NCBI GenBank assembly: GCA_000310025.1
Contig: FN647790.1
Span: 179,763-217,530, forward strand
Reading direction: 5' to 3'
DNA from: Ectocarpus siliculosus
Taxonomy: Eukaryota > Sar > Phaeophyceae > Ectocarpales > Ectocarpaceae
Length of the DNA: 37,768 bases
Under the pieces are notes generated by a model that saw nothing but the letters and a program-made list of their open reading frames with translations, had not been told where the DNA came from and did not search any database. Shown one piece after another: positions 31,001-37,768 of the stretch (its first letter is position 1; the number at the start of each line of letters is the position of its first letter). A program made the position numbers and the translations under genes.

Positions 31001-34000
31001 CGCTGGATTTACCGCCGAGTCTCGGGCCGAAAAACATCCGTTAGATCGGTGTCGTTGATGTCCACTACCTCTTCCTCTCATCGCTTGCATGATTTTTCTT
31101 GTTGTGGGTTTGTATATTTGTGCGATGTCTTTGCTTTCAGATTTGTGCACCTTTCGCGGAGGGCAAGAAAAATGGGTGCTTGATTCGTCGTCATTGGCGT
31201 CGAGCCTTACAATATTTTTTCGCAACGCCCTCGCCGTTCCCGCATCCCTCGTCCGGCAATCCATCGCTTGGGTGCTTTCGCCGTGGGGCCTGTGGTCGCT
31301 TGACTGCCGTCTGTCTGTCTGTCCCACAGGGGAAAAGTTGGTGAATTTTCTGGTGACCAACACCAAGAAGGGGCGGCCGGCGATCAAGACTGAGGAGGAG
31401 GCTATTCGGGTTTGCAAAGCTCTCCTTCGCCATGAGTGAGTGGACTCTTTTTAATCGAGAGGACGTTGCCACGCGCGAATACATAACGCCAGCATTCACT
31501 GAGCGGGCCCTGCAGATGGCACCCGCTGAAAGTAGCAATCGAGCTTTGAGAAATCGGCCCTGGGGGTGTGATGTCTAACGTAACCTTATGGTAGCCACGG
31601 AGCTGCTTGGAAACATGAGCTGGGTAAGGAGACCGTGTTGATCTTGACTCTAATCCGACGTTGTGAATTCAGTTCCGAGGTGTAGTGATGCATCTCTTTC
31701 GTCGGCCCCTTGATTATTTTTAGAAGTAAGCATAACCTCACAGAAAGACTATAATACCCGTTCGAGATATATCCTCAGTCGAAAGGAATGTGTTGGAAGT
31801 CTTTTCAGTAGGTGGATTGAAACCGACTGGAAACTGGGCTTATTTTGAGTTTGTGTAAGCCGATACACTTGAGTTACTTATCACATGATTGTTGTCGTTG
31901 TCGTTGTTGTTGTTGGCGCTCGTCGTCTGCAGGTACTTTCACCGCTCGGAGAAGGTCAAGGGGGGGGGGGCAGGGGAGCGCCATCTCGAGGTGAGGGGGG
32001 GATCAACGCTCTGCTCTTGGCAGCAGCGGTTGTTTATATACTGCATTCTTGTTGGTGTTACTTTTGTTCCGTCTCGTCTCTGCCGAAAGCAAGAAATGGC
32101 TGCAGGAAAAAAGTAGGTTGCACACATTTCATCACCCGTACAACCACGCAAATTTTTGGTGATGATTCTCTGTTTTTTGTTGACAACCAAACACAACTAA
32201 CTACTTAGGCTGTCAGCACAGGCGCATGCACTAGCCTCCAAGTCGGCACAAGCACGGTAGGTAGTGCACAGCCTGACGGGGCGTGCGTACTCTTGGGCGT
32301 GCGATAAAGCCTCGTCGATGTTCCTCTACAATAACCGGATCAAGCGCTTCGGACGTACAGTACTGGGACTGTATTCCATCCGGCCCTGTGATGTTGTTGA
32401 CTCTGCGACGGCGCCACAAGGCGGGCACCTTCCTGATGGTCATGAACGCCTTTTCCTGATGGTTATTACACGACACCTTTTGATGGTTCTTAACACCTTT
32501 TCATGGCTACGAACACCTTCTTTTCGTGGTTTTTACGAAACAAAAGAGAGCCAGTAGCCTCGGCTGTCGCTCTCGTAACAAACCTCAACGTTGATAATAC
32601 GCCGCCGATCAGTTTTACGAGCGGCTGCGTGCTACATGCACGCTAGACGTGGGCGTCATCCCGTTTATCGTGGTTTGAATTCAAGCAAAGGGCCAGTGGT
32701 CGTTCGGGGTATCTTTCTACCTCATGGTGAAAGACGCAAACGAATATTCGGGGGTGTTCGAAACGTCCAACGGTCGTCCGGGATATCCCTCTGTTATTAT
32801 CGTCCCTCAAGGTCCTATGTTTCTGCTCTTCTTCTGCTCTACTTGTTTTTTGCTCTTTCCCCATCATCTCTTGGGGGTCTAGGTGAGCGGCAACAACCAG
32901 TTCGACCCGGCCGGTTACTTCACGTGGATTTTCCTGGGGTCCCAGCGTCTGAGCCACTTGTTCACCGCCCTCATCATCATCGGATTCCTGCTCATCACGT
33001 GCTTCCCCATCTGGCCACGCATCCTCAAGGTGTGTGCGTGTGTTTCTTCGTTTTCCTTTCTTCCTCTGCCTCTGTATCTGTCTACGTCTGTGCCTCTATC
33101 TCTGTCTCTGTTTCTGTCTGTCTCTGTCGCTCTTTCTCGCTCTCTCTGTCTCTCTCGTTTTCTCGCTCTCTCTCTGTCTCTCTATTTGTCTCTCTCTATG
33201 CCTGTCTGCCTCTCTTCCTGTCTCTCTCTGTCCATCTGTCTCTCTCTGTGACGGAAAAGAGAACAACCCATTCGGTACGCTGCTGGCACTACGAGACCGG
33301 TCCTTAACCTACAACTCACGACCGTTGTTTACCAAAACCACAGGTGTGGATGTGGTACCTCTCTGTGACGTTGCTGGTGATCATGGTGACCTTCCTCACC
33401 ATCCGGTGTCTTCTCTTCTTCTTCGCGTGGATCGCTGGGTACGAGTTCTGGGTTCTGCCCCGACTCTTCGACGAAACACTTGCCTTTGCCGAGTCCTTCA
33501 CTCCGGTGAGAAGAGCAAAAAAAACTTCTTTTTTTTCTTAGAATGTTTTTATCACAGTGGATCGATCTCTGTCCACGGATGATGAGAGTCCAGGATAAGT
33601 TATGTAGCAATTAACTATCAGCATTGGCGGAGCGCTACCAGTGTTTCTACGGTTCCCCGAGTAGAGCACAGCGATTCTCCCCTGTGGGCAACTGGCTCTA
33701 AATATGCTAATCACAGAGAGACAATCGAGATACAGAGGGGGTCCCTGTTTTGTGCCGGTGTATGTGCACAGAAAATTGACCGGCACGATACAGGTCATTG
33801 GCAATATTCAAAGTACTGACTATAGCTTGGAAGTTGAGTGTGTGCCCGCCGAAAACGCCTGCCCCATGCCGGGCATTGGCACTATTCATCCGGCACTAAG
33901 CACGGACCCCACTAGTACATTTTTTTTTTTTTTTTGTCTTCACTTCAAATCAGCGCTCACAGCACTACTGCCCTCCACTCCTGCGGTACCTTGCCTTCGA

Positions 34001-36495
34001 TTTTTAATGAGAGAAGAGTTCAGCACTCTTCCCTCTGTGTACACACGAACTAGCGCTGTCCACTAGGCCAGAAGCGGAAGCGAGAGAAAAACTCACTTTG
34101 CAAGAAAACCTCGCTTACGCCGGGATCGAACCCCTGACCTGACCTTTAGAAGGTTTCGAGGATACCAACTAGACATCTCGGTACTAAGTTAAGGGTTGAT
34201 TGAAGTTTTTACACGTTTTTCGCCCTTCCCGTCCAAGTTCTCTGTTGTTTCTCATCCGCATCAAAACTGCATCAAAACTTCTTCGAAACTGTTTACAACA
34301 ATTCTTGACATCATTACTTACCCGTTCGGTCTGCTGTGGTCCCGTCGAAACGGTGTGGACCTTCGAGAAGGGGTCGGGCGGGCAGGCCAGCCGGCTCAAC
34401 TCTTTCACCCTTGCTTCCAATTCCTCGGTTGATTTTCTTTTCCTTAACCCAGACAACATGTTGTTTGAAAAATGTGTTACACTGTATTACGAAACAGCTG
34501 TTCACTTGTTCGTTCTGCCTGTTTTCGTCCCGTTGATTAACGAACTTGTCTTCATTGTAAGAACAACTTTTGCGACATGCTGACATGATTTTTTTCTCGT
34601 TCGGTCTGTTTTGGTTTGGTTCCTTCTAAAGGTGTGGACCTTCGAGAAGGGGTCGAGCGGGCAGGGGTACTACCGCGTCGTGGCCGTGGGGGGAGTCATC
34701 GCCTTCGTCATATGGGCGTACAACCAGCCCACCGACTTCGATACCTTCATCAGCGCCCAGTCGGACTTCATGTCGGATCTCTACGCGGGGAAGCTGCTCT
34801 CCGATGTTTCGGAGGTGAGGAGTTTTTTGTTGCACAAGATAACACCCCCCCTCCCCCTCCTTGGACCGATTTTCAAAGGTTGACGCGAATACGATTGTCA
34901 CTGAGAGCTTTTTCTGAAAATGTAGAAATCGTTTGGGTTTGGCACCCTCTTCGTGACGGAGTAATTTAGCTTTGAATAACGGTTCAGGGGGTGTGATATC
35001 TTTCTCACCAACCTCTACTTGTATCGTGTCGGCGGACATCGGTCGTTTGTCGAGAAGGGACGTACGTGAGCTGTTTCTGTCTGGCATCTTCACGGACGGT
35101 GCAGTACTTGCGACGTTGTTCGAATGGGAATGGCGCGCTCTTAGAACGGCCCTCTGAGTGTATGTTCGAGGCAACGTAAACTTGCGTGATGCAGTGTGTC
35201 ATTCCAAGTCCGCACGTCGGATTGCGACCTTCATTTTTGTGCGTCTGCGTTTTTGTTTTTGTTGTATCCCCGCCTGTCTTTGGCTCTCTGTTTTGTTCTT
35301 GCTGTTGTGGCGGTTGTTGCAGAAATCCAAAACAAGACATCAACAATGCGGCTGCGTTTCTGTTATATTTTGTCCTTTTTTGTTTTTTCTCTCTTTTTTT
35401 ACTGTTGCAGAAATCCAAGCAAGACATCGACAAGCCCAAGGTGCCGTCATTGGAGGACATCCTCAAGGAGTTAGACGAGGAGGACGAGCTGTCGGATGAG
35501 GAACAGGAGGCGGAACGGCGCATGGAGGAGCTTCTCGCGGGCGAATTGGTGCGTTCGGACCGACTTCGCGCGATTAATAAGTTTATGAGGAAATAGAACA
35601 GGGAGGGGGTACGCAGACCCTAATCCCTAACCCTAACCCTAACCCAACTTCCCCGATTGAATGCTTATCCAACATGTTTACTTATTAGTACAACCCGCGA
35701 AGGATGCTACGTTCATGTTTCGTTTTGCTTGCAATGTCGTCGTTTGCTGTTCGTTGCGTCCATGTGAATGGTTCGTCGCAGTTCGGAGAAATTGGTGCGT
35801 TGTGTTTGCCCCCCTTTGCTCAACATATCGTCTCGGCTGTGTCTTCAAGTGAACACCTACGGTTGGGAGAGAGGTGGTGCCTTGGTTTTTTCCTTGAGCC
35901 AAAGGAAAATGTGCTCACAGTACGGGACAAGCCGTCGTCGTTGGTGTCCTCGTCGTTGGTGTCCGTGTCTCCAGGCGAATACTACGGTTCGCAGAAATCT
36001 ATATAACCAGATAACCAGTACTGTACGGTACGGTACGGTATCTGGCTCTCCCGTCGTGGGTACCTCTTCCACCGTCTCCATATTTCTGTTGCGCTACGTA
36101 AACCGTTGTTCTGCGTGTCTCTCTCTCTCTCTCCTTGTTTTTTTGCGTCGTTTCTTCTTTTCGTGTGTTTTTTTTGTTTCATTTTTTTGGGTTCGGGTAT
36201 GCATAGGATAGGATTGACGCTTGCCCTTCTCCATGCATGTCCCTTTTGTACGTATCCTCATGTACAGATTGCCAGTGACCAATTTACCCATCTTCTGTTG
36301 TACACAGATAGAGGGTTGCACCAGGTATCTCTTTGAGGTTTACTCTACGCGTGTTTTTCTTTATCCTCAACCATTTTTCAGGACGAGGATGAACGATATG
36401 AGGAGGAAGAGGAGGAGGAAGAAGACGAAGATGATGAAAAGGCTGCCCCGGAGCATGAAGACAAGCCGCCACAAGGAGGCGGCGGGGAGCTGTGA
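28064..36495 (+). CDS. SEC62: SEC62, ER protein-translocation subunit, 8 exons
   Basis: Exons: 28064-28205, 31330-31435, 31933-31990, 32883-33029, 33344-33505, 34632-34814, 35411-35548, 36382-36495; all GT-AG, phases consistent, 349 aa. The N-terminal cytosolic domain includes RVEYFKGEKLVNFL, CKALLRHEYFHRSEK and NQFDPAGYFTWIF, as in Sec62. Two membrane segments follow (about 126-147 and 155-180) with PIWPRILKVWMWYLSV between them and FWVLPRLFDE...AFAESFTP after. A third hydrophobic stretch (about 219-233) precedes a charged, strongly acidic tail (DEDERYEEEEEEEEDEDDEK). Sec62 works with Sec63 and the Sec61 channel to insert short or post-translational substrates at the ER. Exon 7 can instead read through its donor to a TAG at 35594-35596, ending NKFMRK and giving 327 aa. 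Intron 1 is 3.1 kb. Introns hold duplicated exon starts and several repeats. Confidence 0.93.
29526..29712. repeat. TIR element family A, copy 4
   Basis: The left end has CAAGATACTACACCCTCTAG and the right end has TTGAGAATCGGTCCAGGGG. The core CTTCGTCGAGAGCTTTCCG is shared with copy 2. It lies in SEC62 intron 1. Confidence 0.65.
30658..31036. repeat. Second long foldback, SEC62 intron 1
   Basis: Left arm about 30658-30805, right arm about 30896-31036, loop about 90 bp. The arms are clearly diverged but align through CCGAAGTTC and GCCAACTGACTTCCCA. Both keep a related open frame (RPLNSVPKFIELT on plus, RPLNGVPKFVELT on minus). Confidence 0.8.
31535..31597. repeat. TIR element family A, copy 5 (one end only)
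   Basis: Only the right end is seen: AATCGAGCTTTGAGAAATCG, then GGGGGTGTGATGTCTAACG. It lies about 100 bp after the exon 2 donor of SEC62. Confidence 0.55.
33050..33250 (+). repeat. TCTCTG-rich simple repeat, SEC62 intron 4
   Basis: A tract of about 200 bases, almost all T, C and G in TCTCTG/TCTG units, starts about 20 bases after the exon 4 donor (33030). A similar shorter CTGT tract precedes phosphatase exon 9 (about 9391-9470). Confidence 0.85.
33737..33910. repeat. TIR element family C, copy 2
   Basis: The ends GGGGTCCCTGTTTTGTGCCG and CGGCACTAAGCACGGACCCC are inverted repeats. The interior matches 21134-21307 (TGTGCCCGCCGAAAA, ACTATTCA). It lies in SEC62 intron 5. Confidence 0.75.
34100..34196 (-). 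repeat. Degenerate tRNA-like sequence
   Basis: On the minus strand a good D-arm (GATG, loop TCTAGTTGG, TATC) is followed about 37 bases later by a B-box-like GGTTCGATCCC. The acceptor and T stems do not pair properly, so it is a tRNA relic or SINE head and not a working tRNA. Confidence 0.35.
34323..34386 (+). pseudogene. Dead duplicate of the SEC62 exon 6 start
   Basis: GTGTGGACCTTCGAGAAGGG, the first 20 bases of exon 6 (34632), occurs identically at 34353, and the match continues as GTCGGGCGGGCAGG. Upstream intron sequence (CGTTCGGTCTG) is duplicated too. The acceptor AAAG of the true exon reads AAACG here, so the AG is lost. Confidence 0.85.
34832..35009. repeat. TIR element family A, copy 6
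   Basis: The left end has CACAAGATAACACCCCCC and GGACCGATTTTCAAAGG; the right end has TTTAGCTTTGAATAACGG and GGGGGTGTGATATC. It begins about 18 bases after the exon 6 donor of SEC62. Confidence 0.7.
35314..35347 (+). pseudogene. Duplicate of the SEC62 exon 7 acceptor and exon start
   Basis: GTTGCAG then AAATCCAAAACAAGACATCA matches the true junction at 35404-35434 (GTTGCAG, AAATCCAAGCAAGACATCG) 88 bases downstream. The copy keeps a valid AG but has one extra A after AAATCCAA, which shifts the frame. Confidence 0.8.
35618..35645. repeat. Interstitial telomere-like repeat (CCCTAA)n
   Basis: Four CCCTAA units (one with an extra T) and a final CCC, 21 bases after the alternative SEC62 stop, in intron 7. 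This is the TTAGGG type. Confidence 0.85.
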
Positions 36496-37768
36496 ATTAC
36501 CGCGTTTAGGAAACCGTAGAGGGGGAGTGTTTGGTAGCGGGGGGTGGTGCTCGTTGAGCGGTAACAAAAGTCTCCTCGACGGTTGGTTGTGGCGGGAGTA
36601 GTCTCTTTTGGTTTTCATGATTTCGCGGTCACGATCTCGCCTCTTTTGAAGCGAAAACGGGCGGCTCGTGCTTAATCCCGCGGCTTTCTCTGAGCCGGAC
36701 CTATCCGATCCCAAACCACTCATTAAACGGCAAGCAGCAACAAAAAATCACGGCAGTTTTGGTTTTTTGTGACACGTTCCTGAGGTTTCCCCCTCTCGCA
36801 CTCCTGTCCCCCCTTTTTGATAACAGTCGATCTTGGCATATCTAATCGAATCCTTGTTGGAATTTCGTTCGGAGGGGGGGGGGAGGAGGGGGCTCCGGCG
36901 ATTGGTTTGCTGTTGGGTCAAAGAGAGGTGTGTGCGTGGGGTTCAACTATTCACGAGCAGTGCAGGATGCCGTGATGGGGCTGGTGCGTGGACGTTGGAA
37001 GATGCGTGTTTTCACCCCGGATGACTTATGTTCTAGCTAGGCAAGCAAGTCAGCAGCAAGTCGCGCCCACAGTGTATGAACTAGCTCTCGCTTTAGTCTG
37101 CCAATTCACGAATTGTGGCGACGATTTTGTGGTTTCGATTCCCGTGATGTTTCCGCGTTTGCAATTGTTATGAAGGGAGCCAGGGGCCATCTTGTCCATG
37201 TGTCGCTCGCTGCGAATGGTTAGAAGGGGGCCTACAGAAGGAGGCCTATTAGATGGGGAGGTGGGGGGGGGGGGGGGGAAAACACCCTCCAAGACCATTA
37301 TCTCCCTCTCCCGGTTGCCCTCCGTGCCCCCCCCCCCCTTTTCCCCCCCCTTCCCCCAATCTTGCCGTTGACCCTGTTTAGGCTGGGAGCCATGCCCCAT
37401 TGGCCCCCCCCCAGCCTGCCCTTTCTCCTTTCCCCCCCCCGCCCTTCCTCCACCTTTCCTTCGCCCCCCCCTCCGCCTCTTCCGCCGCCACTCAATCTCT
37501 AAACGACGCAACACGCTGCGGATTCCCCCCCACCGCTTCCTCACCGATCACTCTTGCGTTTCCAACCTCCTCTACCATGGAAAGATCTCAAAAGGACCCC
37601 CCCCCTATTATTCTCCATCCACAGACTCCCTTCCCCCCTTCCTCCCCCTCCTCATAATCCATCATGCCCACCCTTCCTCTGCACCTGCCCCCACCTCATG
37701 CTTCGCCCCCACCGCGTCACATAAAAAAAAAAAAATTACTACTCTTTCAATTTCCACCCCCCCCAATT
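36496..37768. other. Region downstream of SEC62, no gene seen
   Basis: It contains the SEC62 3' UTR and then homopolymer-rich sequence (G-run at about 37261-37278, many C-runs from 37326 onward). Open frames here are low-complexity Gly/Arg or Pro and carry no motif. Confidence 0.5.

Noticed and set aside
34100-34196. Functional tRNA on the minus strand
   Set aside because: The D-arm is good, but acceptor and T stems fail to pair and the anticodon stem is broken.
37050-37657. Gly/Arg-rich minus-strand and Pro-rich plus-strand open frames at the window end
   Set aside because: They are products of homopolymer C/G tracts, with no conserved motif.
1-37768. CRISPR array, bacterial operon or prophage
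   Set aside because: Repeats are simple triplets or transposon-like; genes are intron-split eukaryotic genes.

Overview
The window is eukaryotic nuclear DNA and most likely comes from a brown alga (stramenopile) close to Ectocarpus; this is an inference. The support is: genes split into many short exons with GT-AG introns of 0.2-3 kb, GC-rich coding sequence full of Ala/Gly/Gln/Pro low-complexity tracts, many triplet repeats in introns, short non-autonomous transposon-like elements in introns, a TTAGGG-type interstitial telomeric tract, and genes that alternate strictly between strands. There are no operons, CRISPR arrays or bacterial features.

Six genes were reconstructed by joining exons whose splice phases agree. 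(1) 364-975, minus: an uncharacterised protein, single exon or last exon. (2) 3335-11768, plus: a 12-exon FCP1/NIF-type (SCP-like) CTD phosphatase, 482 aa, with a long disordered N-terminus. (3) 13467-15508, minus: a 4-exon mitochondrial adrenodoxin-type [2Fe-2S] ferredoxin, 177 aa. (4) 15726-20219, plus: Beclin-1/ATG6, the autophagy PI3-kinase subunit, interrupted by a 415-base run of N that probably hides one exon. (5) 21658-27650, minus: a 6-exon membrane-anchored DUF218 (YdcF/SanA-like) protein, 461 aa, with a large low-complexity insertion. (6) 28064-36495, plus: SEC62 of the ER post-translational translocon, 8 exons, 349 aa, with an alternative shorter C-terminus. The order is -,+,-,+,-,+, which gives two compact head-to-head promoter regions (217 bp between ferredoxin and Beclin, 413 bp between DUF218 and SEC62) and two tail-to-tail intervals. 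The genes are housekeeping genes in different pathways and I see no functional cluster.

The unusual content is in the introns. Two phosphatase introns carry (GTT)n near the 5' splice site and (CAA)n or (CAACAC)n at the 3' splice site, which are complementary and could pair across the intron. AG-free triplets lie between the upstream pyrimidine-rich sequence and the acceptor AG. Splice junctions have been locally duplicated: two exon starts in SEC62 and the exon 1 donor region of Beclin. Two long foldbacks, each with arms that share a short open frame, lie in the first introns of DUF218 and SEC62. Several short repeat families recur: an approximately 200-bp terminal-inverted-repeat family (six copies), a TA-flanked element, a GGGG-ended element (two copies) and a possible tRNA-headed SINE (four copies). 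Intergenic stretches hold repeats and homopolymer C/G tracts and no gene I can support.
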